Positions 11,994 through 22,844 of a DNA stretch of 64,000 bases are shown one piece after another; position 1 is the stretch's first letter; each line of letters starts with the position of its first letter. Both the position numbers and the translations under genes were made by a program. The notes below the pieces were generated by a model. That model was not told where the DNA came from. It made no database searches and was given only the letters and a program-made list of their open reading frames with translations. The stretch is from NCBI GenBank assembly GCA_950097015.1, contig CATNEN010000005.1, forward strand, positions 2,967,501 through 3,031,500. The letters are read 5' to 3'. The stretch is from Macrostomum hystrix (taxonomy: Eukaryota; Platyhelminthes; Macrostomidae).

Positions 11994-13099
11994 CAGGGGT
12001 CGGCAAACTCCGGCTCGCGGGCCAGATGCGGCCCTCGAAGCTCCCAAATCTGGCCCATTGCCCCTTCTGACATCTGCAGTGTCCTGTTTCATCTATCTCG
12101 TGTCTAATCTCTCCCCTGTCTCATCTCTCCCGTGTCTAATCTCTCCCGTGTCTAATCTCTCCCGTGTCTAATCTCTCTCGTGTCTAATCTCTCCCGTGTC
12201 CCATCTTTGCTGTGTCTCATCTCTCCCGTGTCTAATCTCTCCCGTGTCTAATCTCTCCCGTGTCTAATCTCTCCCGTGTCTAATCTCTCCCGTGTCTAAT
12301 CTCTCCCGTGTCTAATCTCTCCCGTGTCTAATCTCTCCCGTGTCTAATCTCTCCTGTGTCTCATCTCTCCCGTGTCTAATCTCTCCCGTGTCTAATCTCT
12401 CCCGTGTCTAATCTCTCCCGTGTCCCATCTTTGCTGTGTCTCATCTCTCCCGTGTCTCATCTCTCCCGTGTCTAATCTCTCCCGTGTCTAATCTCTCCCG
12501 TGTCTAATCTCTCCCGTGTCTAATCTCTCCCCTGTCTTATCTCTCCCATGTCTCATCTCTCTCGTGTCCCATCTTTCCTGTGTCTCATCTCTCCCGTGTC
12601 TCATCTCTCCCGTGTCTAATCTCTCCTGTGTCCCATCTTTGCTGTGTCTCATCTCTCCCGTGTCTAATCTCTCCCGTGTCTAATCTCTCCTGTGTCTAAT
12701 CTCTCCCGTGTCTAATCTCTCCCGTGTCTAATCTCTCCCGTGTCTAATCTCTCCCGTGTCTAATCTCTCCCGTGTCCCATCTTTGCTGTGTCTCATCTCT
12801 CCCGTGTCTCATCTCTCCCGTGTCTAATCTCTCCCGTGTCTAATCTCTCCCGTGTCTAATCTCTCCCGTGTCTAATCTCTCCCGTGTCTAATCTCTCCCG
12901 TGTCTAATCTCTCCCGTGTCTGATCTCCTCCCTGTCTCATCTCCTCCCTGTCTCATCTCTCCCCTGTCTCATCTCTCTCTCATCAGGAGATTGAGAGTCT
13001 CATCTCTCCCCTATCTCATATTTATACAGTCAATGCGGCCCGTTGTCGTCTTTTAGGTTCTCTCTTTGGCCCGCCGGCAAATAAGTTTGCCTAGCCCTG
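11994..13099. mobile_element. Non-autonomous hAT-like element, copy 1, with 8-bp target duplication
   Basis: The element starts CAGGGGTCGGCAAACT and ends AGTTTGCCTAGCCCTG, which are inverted repeats of each other with few mismatches. It is flanked by perfect 8-bp direct repeats GTTTATAC at 11986-11993 and 13100-13107, the duplication size of the hAT superfamily; CAGGGGTC-type ends are also typical of hAT elements. There is no transposase frame. The inner part is a tandem array of a 16-bp unit (TCTAATCTCTCCCGTG) from about 12090 to 12990. The ends and subterminal parts match the element at 55332-55907 in inverted orientation, including GAACCTAAAAGACGACA. Confidence 0.9.
12090..12990. repeat. 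16-bp minisatellite inside hAT-like copy 1
   Basis: About 55 copies of TCTAATCTCTCCCGTG, with TCTCATCTCTCCCCTG-type variants at both ends and a recurring CCCATCTTTGCTGTGT unit. The edges look older and more mixed, the centre homogenised. Confidence 0.95.
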
Positions 13100-13392
13100 G
13101 TTTATACTAATAACAATTCTGAATTATTTGTCTTATCGCGGCTTTGCTAAAAACACTTTGAAAAGCTTTTTTATTTACTTTGCTTTTTAACTAACATCCT
13201 GGTATGCGATTAATTAAAAATAGTTGACTATTTTCCTTCACATCTGTGTCACTTATCTAAATTAATATTTCCTTGTTTGCTAGAAAATTAATTTTATTTA
13301 GATGCAGTTTTGTGTTTGAATGAAATTGTTGTGTTACTTGAATATGCTTCTTAACAAATCACTGCTTTTCGTGACACTCTTTTCACGATTTA

Positions 13393-13895
13393 CAGATGTC
13401 TAAAACAGTCTGTAATATTCTGTCAGATGTCTAAACCAGTCTGTAATCTTCTGTCAGATGTCTAAACCAGTCTGTAATCTTCTGTCAGATGTCTAAAACA
13501 GTATGTTATCTTCTGTCAGGTGTCTAAAACAGTCTGTAATATTCTGTCAGGTGTCTAAAACAGTCTGTAATATTCTGTCAGATGTCTAAAACAGTCTGTA
13601 ATCTTCCGTCAGATGTCTAAACCAGTCTGTAATCTTCTGTCAGATGTCTAAACCAGTCTGTAATCTTCTGTCAGATGTCTAAAACAGTATGTTATCTTCT
13701 GTCAGGTGTCTAAAACAGTCTGTAATCTTCCGTCAGATGTCTAAAACAGTCTGTAATCTTCTGTCAGGTGTCCAAAACAGTCTGTAATCTTCTGTCAGGT
13801 GTCCAAAACAGTCTAATCTTCTGTCAGATGTCTAAAACAGTCTGTTATCTTCTGTCAGGTGTCTAAAACTGTCTGTAATCTTCTGACATACGTCT
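13393..13895. repeat. Minisatellite, 31-bp unit
   Basis: About 16 copies of a 31-bp unit beginning GATGTCTAAAACAGTCTGTA and ending ATCTTCTGTCA. No gene is nearby; the flanks (13108-13392 and 13896-14696) are AT-rich and I recognise nothing in them. Confidence 0.95.
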
Positions 13896-14696
13896 AGCCT
13901 ATCTGTAGTGATGTCTCCGTTTTCAAATTTATTTTAGATTTATTATTTTAATGTTTATGCATTGTGTTGTCCATTTTGTACATGATTGTATGACTTATTT
14001 CAGCGTCATCTTCAACTTGAGACACGGACAACAATGTTTAATGAACTAAACTCACACAACACCCCTTATCCTGCTCTGCTATAATAAGACTAAATATTGG
14101 CGTCATTTTGAATTGTTTGAAAAAGAGCACAAACTATTCCATTTCAAACTATACTGGCAAGCTTCGGTGAATATATTTGTCTAATTCTTAGCAGGGAAGG
14201 CCGTGTGTTTGCCAGGACTAACGGTGGCTAAGGACAAGATCTGCCTAGATGCAACTCATTATTTGCATCCAATTTTTGAAAAATTTGTTCTTAACCACCT
14301 TAGCTGTCTGTTCTTTTTGTTGTCCTTCAATTTTTAGTTACACCCACAATTCGTGCTGTTCTATCTTCCCAAAATCTCACGCCTATCTTCAGCTGTCTCT
14401 TCTACTAGAAGAAAAGAAATTGCTGAAAATTTGCGCTGAAAATTTTTGTTCTATACGAGCAACAAGGCCTGGCCTGTCTTGCCACGATCAAATTTTCAGT
14501 GCTTAAAGAATGTAAATTTGTAATTATAACTTTGTAAGAATCAGTTACACGTACTGGTTGTATTCCTGCCAGCTCTTTGCCGCCCGATTGTCTTTTGTGC
14601 ACTTTTAGTTTGCTGAGCTTTAATGGTTCCTGTTCTTGCTTGCTGTCTGCTTCAGGTAATGTAAATTCTAATTTAACAGCCACTGACACATTCGGC

Positions 14697-16312
14697 ATAC
14701 TCTCTGACTCTCTCTCTGACTCTCTCCACGACTCTCTATGCCTGACTCTCTCTCGCTACTCTCTCTCGCTACTCTCTCCCTGACTCTCTCTCGCTACTCT
14801 CTCTCGCTACTCTCTCCCTGACTCTCTCTCGCTACTCTCTCTCGCTACTCTCTCCCTGACTCTCTCTCGCTACTCTCTCTCGCTACTCTCTCCCTGACTC
14901 TCTCTCGCTACTCTCTCTCGCTACTCTCTCCCTGACTCTCTCTCGCTACTCTCTCCCTGACTCTCTCTCGCTACTCTCTCTCGCTACTCTCTCCCTGACT
15001 CTCTCTCGCTACTCTCTCTCGCTACTCTCTCCCTGACTCTCTCTCGCTACTCTCTCTCGCTACTCTCTCCCTGACTCTCTCTCGCTACTCTCTCTCGCTA
15101 CTCTCTCCCTGACTCTCTCTCGCTACTCTCTCTCGCTACTCTCTCCCTGACTCTCTCTCGCTACTCTCTCCCTGACTCTCTCTCGCTACTCTCTCTCGCT
15201 ACTCTCTCCCTGACTCTCTCTCGCTACTCTCTCTCGCTACTCTCTCCCTGACTCTCTCTCTGACTCTCTCCACGACTCTCTATGCCTGACTCTCTCTCTC
15301 CCTGACTCTCGCTCGCTACTCTCTCCCTGACTCTCTCTCCCTGACTCTCTCTCGCTACTCTCTCCCTGACTCTCTCCCTCCCTGACTCTCTCTCGCCTCT
15401 CTCTCCCTGACTCTCTCTCCCTGACTCTCTCTCGCTACTTTCTCCCTGACTCTCTCTCTCCCTGACTCTCTCCCTGACTCTCTCTCGCTACTCTCTCCCT
15501 GACTCTCTCTCTCCCTGACTCTCTCTCGCCTCTCTCTCCCTGACTCTCTCTCCCTGACTCTCTCTCGCTACTCTCTCCCTGACTCTCTCTCTCCCTGACT
15601 CTCTCTCGGCTCTCTCTCCCTGACTCTCTCTCCCTGACTCTCTCTCGCTACTTTCTCCCTGATTCTCTCTCTCCCTGACTCTCTCCCTGACTCTCTCTCG
15701 CTACTCTCTCCCTGACTCTCTCTCCCTGACTCTCTCCCTGACTCTCTCCCTGACTCTCTGTGCCTGGCTCTCTATGCCTGACTCTCTCTCCCTGACTCTC
15801 TCTCTCCCTGACTCTCTCTCTCTGACTCTCTCTCTCTCTCTGACTCTCTCCCTGACTCTCTCTCCGTGACTCTCTCTCCCTGACTCTCTCCCTGACTCTC
15901 TCCCTGACTCTCTCTCCCTGACTCTCTCCCTGACTCTCTCCCTGACTCTCTCCCTGACTCTCTCTCCCTGACTCTCTCCCTGACTCTCTCCCTGACTTTC
16001 TCTCCCTGACTCTCTTCCTGACTCTCTCCCTGACTCTCTCTCCCTGACTTTCTCACCGTGACTCTCTCTCCCTGACTCTCTCTCCCTGACTCTCTGTGCC
16101 TGGCTCTCTATGCCTGACTCTCTCTCCCTGACTCTCTCTCTCCCTGACTCTCTCTCTGACTCTCTCTCTCTCTGACTCTCTCCCTGACTCTCTCTCCGTG
16201 ACTCTCTCTCCCTGACTCTCTCCCTGACTCTCTCCCTGACTCTCTCTCCCTGACTTTCTCACCGTGACTCTCTCTCCCTGACTTTCTCTGACTCTTACTG
16301 ACTTCCTTGACT
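14697..16312. repeat. Long pyrimidine-rich array (CTCTCTCGCTA / CTCTCCCTGA)
   Basis: About 1.6 kb built from GACTCTCTCTCGCTACTCTC and CTCTCCCTGA blocks. A regular 38-bp higher-order unit occupies the first third, and the rest is irregular. A longer block beginning TGTGCCTGGCTCTCTATGCC occurs twice (about 15760 and 16095), showing a segmental duplication inside the array. The strand is almost all pyrimidine apart from GA and GCTA. Confidence 0.95.
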
Positions 16313-16829
16313 TTTTCTCTCTGTTTTCTCATGTCTCTTTTGAAAAACATTTTTCCCTACATCTGACTTACAAAATTATTTTTTGTCCCTAAATTGTCTG
16401 GTTTTTTTCTGAGAGTTAAGCTAACAAGCAACAAACAAATCATATTTGCTACTTTTTATCCATTCGCAAATCAGAACTCGCATTGTGAAGCAGCATCTGA
16501 GTAAATTTTTTATTTGCAAGTGTTCAAAACTGTTTTATTCTCTGAATTCAAAAGTCAAAATAGATTAATGTCTCTTAAAGTTTAAACCCCTCATTCCATC
16601 TATTTGAAGATTGCCGTATAAAATATACACAAATATTTTATACAATTGGTTTACTAAACATTTTTGTTAATTCACAATTTACTAACCTTCGTGTGCCACC
16701 ATTTGCTGGAGTAGAAGTTTTGGTGAGTGAGTCTGCCTCTAGTGTCCATGGACTAAACAGTTAGTTGTACACACTAAACAGTAGTATACATGTTAGTCAG
16801 GCCTTCTGTCTCTAAATCACTCGTAAATT

Positions 16830-17130
16830 GCATTCTACCTGTCTGTAAATCACTCGTACCTGTCTGTAAGTCACTCGTACCTGTCTGTAAATCACTCGTA
16901 CCTGTCTGTAAGTCACTCGTACCTGTCTGTAAGTCACTCGTACCTGTCTGTAAGTCACTCGTACCTGTCTGTAAGTCACTCGTACCTGTCTGTAAGTCAC
17001 TCGTACCTGTCTGTAAATCACTCGTACCTATCTGTAAGTCACTCGTACCTGTCTGTAAGTCACTCGTACCTGTCTGTAAATCACTCGTACCTGTCTGTAA
17101 GTCACTCGTAAATTGCATTCTACCTGTCTG
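16830..17130. repeat. Minisatellite, 21-bp unit, about 13 copies
   Basis: Unit GTAAGTCACTCGTACCTGTC plus T, with GTAAATCACTC variants, bounded on both sides by AAATTGCATTCTACCTGTCT. Each GTAAGT is a perfect 5' splice-site hexamer on the plus strand. The flanks 16313-16829 and 17131-17506 show no gene. Confidence 0.95.
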
Positions 17131-17506
17131 ACTATATTCCGCCTTAAATTCCACCGATAATAGTATGAAAGTCTAACGGTTATTTCCCGAATGTAAGAAT
17201 CCTTCATCAGATTATCTTCGCTTTGTGATGACAGTTTTGACGATGACACAGTTATATAAACCCATGCGTATTGAAGAAGTTAGATAACAAGGAGTAGTTT
17301 TTTGCTTATCTTATATCTAGCCATAAAATTGTCATTTTTAACTGATAATAATTTCTTCTCTTCCCACAGCAATGGCTGCAAGAGACAAGCTTACAGTTTT
17401 ACGATTTTATATTTATCTTATGAACCATCAGAAGTTCATCCTACTTCAATCAGATAGTTAGATGCACTAATCTTAAATCAATCAAATCCTATTGCAGTCT
17501 TACGTG

Positions 17507-18255
17507 TTACACAGGCCTTCTTACGTGTTAGACAGGCCTTCTTACGTGTTAGACAGGCCTCCTACGTGTTAGACAGGCCTCCTAAGTGTTAGACAGGCCT
17601 CCTACGTGTTAGACAGGCCTTCTTACGTGTTAGACAGGCCTCCTAAGTGTTAGACAGGCCTTCTTACGTGTTAGACAGGCCTCCTACGTGTTAGACAGGC
17701 CTCCTAAGTGTTAGACAGGCCTCCAACGTGTTAGACAGGCCTCCTACGTGTTAGACAGGCCTTCTTACGTGTCAGACAGGCTTCCTACGTGTTAGACAGG
17801 CCTCCTAAGTGTTAGACAGGCCTTCTTACGTGTTAGACAGGCCTCCTAAGTGTTAGACAGGCCTCCAACGTGTTAGACAGGCCTCCTACGTGTTAGACAG
17901 GCCTTCTTACGTGTCAGACAGGCTTCCTACGTGTTAGACAGGCCTCCTAAGTGTTAGACAGGCCTTCTTACGTGTTAGACAGGCCTCCTAAGTGTTAGAC
18001 AGGCCTTCTTACGTGTTAGACAGGCCTCCTCAGTGTTAGACAGGCCTCCTCAGTGTTAGACAGGCCTCCTCAGTGTTAGACAGGCCTCCTCAGTGTTAGA
18101 CAGGCCTCCTCAGTGTTAGACAGGCCTTCTTACGTGTTAGACAGGCCTCCTCAGTGTTAGACAGGCCTCCTCAGTGTTAGACAGGCCTCCTCAGTGTTAG
18201 ACAGGCCTCCTCAGTGTTAGACAGGCCTTCTTACGTGTTAGACAGGCCTCCCACA
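17507..18255. repeat. Minisatellite, 20/21-bp unit (GTTAGACAGGCCTCCTACGT)
   Basis: About 37 copies in three sub-types: ...CCTCCTACGT, ...CCTTCTTACGT (21 bp) and ...CCTCCTCAGT. Sub-types cluster, the last one forming runs at the right end. The array at 25972-26748 has the same unit in the same orientation. Confidence 0.95.
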
Positions 18256-18796
18256 AGATATAGAACTGAATGCATGTGCCTGAAGCATATTTCCAGTGCA
18301 TTTAACCCCAGTTATTCGCAATGGAACTAGAGGACAGGCTGAAATATTCCAGAACATTCCACCTCTCTGTCCATAACTTTCCTAGCACACTAACAGTATT
18401 GTCAGATGCCAGCCAAATTCATTGATGTACGAGCTATAATGAGCAACGTCCATTGACTTCTTTGGACTGATACTTTTGACTGACAGTAATATTTCATGAA
18501 GAAAATAATTGTGTCAATAAAACTGGAATAATGGCCAGTGAACTGACGTGTAAAAGTCGCCATCTTAGATAAGAATAAAACTAAGGAAGATTTCTGCAAA
18601 TTAGACAGTTCTAAAGTTGATCCTCAGATGAAGCTATCGCGATAAATGTTTATGGTTTGGCGATTAACCTCTAAGCCAAATAGGTAATCGATTGATGTTC
18701 TGCGAGAAAAGTTGGGGATTTAAGTCCATTTCTACAGGATCATTACTTAGCGAATAGCTATGGCCTTCATATTCACATATTCACATTCATATTCAC
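18256..18796. other. Unique spacer without recognised genes
   Basis: Mixed-composition sequence between two arrays. I see no coding similarity, RNA gene or mobile-element end. The spacer at 19385-19785 is similar. Confidence 0.5.
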
Positions 18797-18819
18797 ATAG
18801 ATAGATAGATAGATAGATG

Positions 18820-18854
<35 letters not shown>

Positions 18855-18855
18855 G

Positions 18856-18894
<39 letters not shown>

Positions 18895-18935
18895 GGATAG
18901 ATAGATAGATAGATGGATAGATAGATAGATAGATG

Positions 18936-19010
<75 letters not shown>

Positions 19011-19031
19011 GGATAGATAGATAGATAGATG

Positions 19032-19078
<47 letters not shown>

Positions 19079-19079
19079 G

Positions 19080-19118
<39 letters not shown>

Positions 19119-19159
19119 GGATAGATAGATAGATAGATGGATAGATAGATAGATAGATG

Positions 19160-19190
<31 letters not shown>

Positions 19191-19235
19191 GGATAGATAG
19201 ATAGATAGATGGATAGATAGATAGATAGATAGATG

Positions 19236-19326
<91 letters not shown>

Positions 19327-19327
19327 G

Positions 19328-19362
<35 letters not shown>

Positions 19363-19384
19363 GGATAGATAGATGGATAGATAG
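18797..19384. repeat. GATA microsatellite with interspersed GGAT units
   Basis: About 147 tetranucleotides (TAGA)n broken at intervals by TGGA. Read on the minus strand it gives YLSI repeats in three frames, which are not genes. Confidence 0.97.
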
Positions 19385-19785
19385 CATAAGCATAGCATAA
19401 GCATTCATAGCGTGAGGCTAACAATAACTTAGTCAGTTGAGCAGGATCCGTTGCAGACTCAGTCTCAATGGTTTTTAGGCCTTCAACAGGAAGAAGGTTC
19501 AGAAATTCCTAGTTTAAAAGTAAAATAGATTTCTGCCACCACGTGAATGGTCCCGTTATTGAATGTGTTGCGGAATGACTTGTCAGAATCCTTCCAAGGC
19601 TTGGAAGAATAGACAAAAAAATAAGCTTTGAAGTTTTCAGAGCAAAGCTAAAAACCGTCTGTGCGAAGTTTTGGAGCCAACTTTATTCAGGATTAGCTAA
19701 ACTCTTAAATAGTTGGGATTTGGGATCTCAACGTAGAATTCTCAATCTTAGACATTAAGGAATTGGAAGTATTAGACAGTTATGG

Positions 19786-21826
19786 TTTGGGGATCTTTAA
19801 CAGTGAGTGATTTGGGATCTTTAACAGTGAGTGATTGGGGATATTTAACAGTGAGGGATTGGGGATCTTTAACAGTGAGGGATTGGGGATCTTTAACAGT
19901 GAGGGATTTGGGATCTCTAACAGTGAGGGATTTGGGATCTTTAACAGTGAGGGATTTGGGATCTTTAACAGTGAGGGATTGGAGATATTTAACAGTGAGG
20001 GATTGGGATCTTTAACAGTGAGGGATTGGGGAACTTTAACAGTGAGGGATTGGGGATCTTTAACAGTGACGGATTTGGGATCTTTAACAGTGAGGGATTG
20101 GGGATCTTTAACAGTGAGGGATTGGGGATCTTTAACAGTGAGGGATTGGGGATATTTAACAGGGAGGGATTGGGATCTTTAACAGTGAGGGATTTGGGAT
20201 CTTTAACAGTGAGGGATTGGGGAACTTTAACAGTGAGGGATTTGGGATCTTTAACAGTGAGGGATATGGGATCTTTAACAGTGAGGGATTTGGGATCTTT
20301 AACAGTGAGGGATTGGGGAACTTTAACAGTGAGGGATTTGGGATCTTTAACAGTGAGGGATATGGGATCTTTAACAGTGAGGGATTTGGGATCTTTAACA
20401 GTGAGGGATTGGGGAACTTTAACAGTGAGGGATTTGGGATCTTTAACAGTGAGGGATATGGGATCTTTAACAGTGAGGGATTGGGGGTCTTTAACAGTGA
20501 GGGATTGGGGAACTTTAACAGTGAGGGATTTGGGATCTTTAACAGTGAGGGATATGGGATCTTTAACAGTGAGGGATTGGGGATCTTTAACAGTGAGGGA
20601 TTGGGGAACTTTAACAGTGACGGATTTGGGATCTTTAACAGTGAGGGATTTAGGATCTTTAACAGTGTGGGATTGGGGAACTTTAACAGTGACGGATTTG
20701 GGATCTTTAACAGTGAGGGAGTTGGGATCTTTAACAGTGAGGGATTGGGATCTTTAACAGTGAGGGATTGGGGAACTTTAACAGTGACGGATTTGGGATC
20801 TTTAACAGTGAGGGAGTTGGGATCTTTAACAGTGAGGGATTGGGGAACTTTAACAGTGACGGATTGGGGATCTTTAACAGGGAGGGATTGGGATCTTTAA
20901 CAGTGAGGGATTGGGGAACTTTAACAGTGACGGATTTGGGATCTTTAACAGTGAGGGAGTTGGGATCTTTAACAATGAGGGATTGGGGATCTTTAACAGT
21001 GAGGGATTGGGGAACTTTAACAGTGACGGATTTGGGATCTTTAACAGTGTGGGAGTTGGGATCTTTAACAGTGTGAGATTGGGATCTTTAATAGTGTGGG
21101 AGTTGGGATCTTTAACAGTGTGGGATTGGGGAACTTTAACAGTGACGTATTTGGTATCTTTAACAGTGAGGGATTTGGGATCTTTAACAGTGAGGGATTG
21201 GGATCTTTAACAGTGAGGGATTGGGGAACTTTAACAGTGACGGATTGGGGATCTTTAACAGGGAGGGATTGGGATCTTTAACAGTGAGGGATTGGGGAAC
21301 TTTAACAGTGACGGATTTGGGATCTTTAACAGTGAGGGAGTTGGGATCTTTAACAATGAGGGATTGGGGAACTTTAACAGTGACGGATTTGGGATCTTTA
21401 ACAGTGTGGGAGTTGGGATCTTTAACAGTGAGGGATTTGGGATCTTTAACAGTGAGGGATTGGGGATCTTTAACAGTGAGGGATTTGGGATCTTTAACAG
21501 TGAGGGATTTGGGATCTTTAACAGTGAGGGATATGGGATCTTTAACAGTGAGGGATTGGGGATCTTTAACAGTGAGGGATTTGGGATCTTTAACAGTGAG
21601 GGATTTGGGATCTTTAACAGTGAGGGATATGGGATCTTTAACAGTGAGGGATTTGGGATCTTTAACAGTGAGGGATTGGGGAACTTTAACAGTGAGGGAT
21701 TTGGGATCTTTAACAGTGAGGGATATGGGATCTTTAACAGTGAGGGATTGGGGGTCTTTAACAGTGAGGGATTGGGGATCTTTAACAATGAGGGATTGGG
21801 GATCTTTAACAGTGAGGGATTTATTT
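19786..21826. repeat. Minisatellite, 22/23-bp unit, about 90 copies
   Basis: Unit beginning GGATCTTTAACAGTGAGGGA followed by TTG or TTTG. Sub-types (GGAACTTTAACAGTGACGGA, GATATGGGATC and GAGTTGGGATC) recur in blocks of four to six, so multi-unit segments have been duplicated. Mixed 22- and 23-bp units shift the frame, so the long open frames here change register and are not credible genes. Confidence 0.95.
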
Positions 21827-22844
21827 GGGATCTGAAAAACATCACCGTCAAAAAAGTTAAAAAAATGGGTTTCGGTAACTCGGATCACATATGTACTTTT
21901 AAGGGTGGGCTACTGTTGGCTTGCAAACTGGTGGATACAATTTTGGCTAATGGAAAACTCTCGGTCCTAAACTTTATTCAATCAGAATTCGAATGGAGAG
22001 TAGAAAAATCGATGCAGAACTCATTGAGTGGGAATAATTTTCAAAGCTTGACAAAATCGATCATTAATCCACAGTGCGATTGTCTGCCATGTCAGTTCAC
22101 TGCAATCGGAGACTTCCGCAATATTTAATTGTGTCTAAATCTGGATAATCTAATATTTCAATCAGTGCTACCATGTGATGCGCCAAAACTGAAATAAGTT
22201 AAGTTCAGTTTTCAAATTAGTGCAAGCAACGCAAAGAATGCAATTTTGATTTATTCAATTGCTTTGCAGACAAAAGCTTTCAGTTCATTTTAATTATCTT
22301 CTGGGATAAAATAGGCATTTTTATAATCCAAAGCTTATAAAGTAGTCGATTATTACATAAATTAATTGAATTGCTTCGAAACTCGTCAAAGCGATTATAA
22401 CAAAATTTCCGGCTTTCGAAACAATTGCTGCAGTTTATTTTAATCTGCGAGTACACGTTTTTCGAGATTTTTAGGGACTTTAAGCATTTAAGCACATGGG
22501 TTTCTTCGAACTATAAAATCAGCCCCGAAGGCTTTGCCCTAGCCTAAAGCGTAATACAATGCTCATAATATTCAGCAAGCGCTTAAAGTTTGAGTCAACT
22601 AAATTTGATTGCAGAAAAGCGAAACGCACAAGATTTTTCGTAAAACTTCCCTTGATGGATTACTCCAGTGAGTCTAGTAGAAAAGGACGATGTACTTTTA
22701 TTTAAAAAGCTGCAGGTTTTATTAAACAACTGCATGGCCATTCAACTTACAAGTGTTACAAACTCACTCAAACTCTAATAATAGTCTTACTAAATTCAAT
22801 CAGTCAATCACTTAATCAATCAATTGTTATCGACCGGTCGCAGT
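21827..22844. other. Unique sequence between arrays
   Basis: AT-rich and without a recognisable gene. An open frame runs out of the previous array to 22128, but its unique part shows no family resemblance. Confidence 0.5.

Noticed and set aside
14405..14698. Minus-strand frame of 97 codons starting MPNVSVAVKLEFTLPEAD
   Set aside because: Looks moderately protein-like at the start, but I recognise no family and see no splice partners; not enough to call a gene.
18747..19424. Three open frames of 200-225 codons with YLSI repeats
   Set aside because: Pure translation of a GATA microsatellite.
19782..22128. Many overlapping open frames with SLTVRDWG or GIFNSEG repeats
   Set aside because: They follow the 22/23-bp minisatellite in changing register on both strands; no unique domain, no splice evidence.
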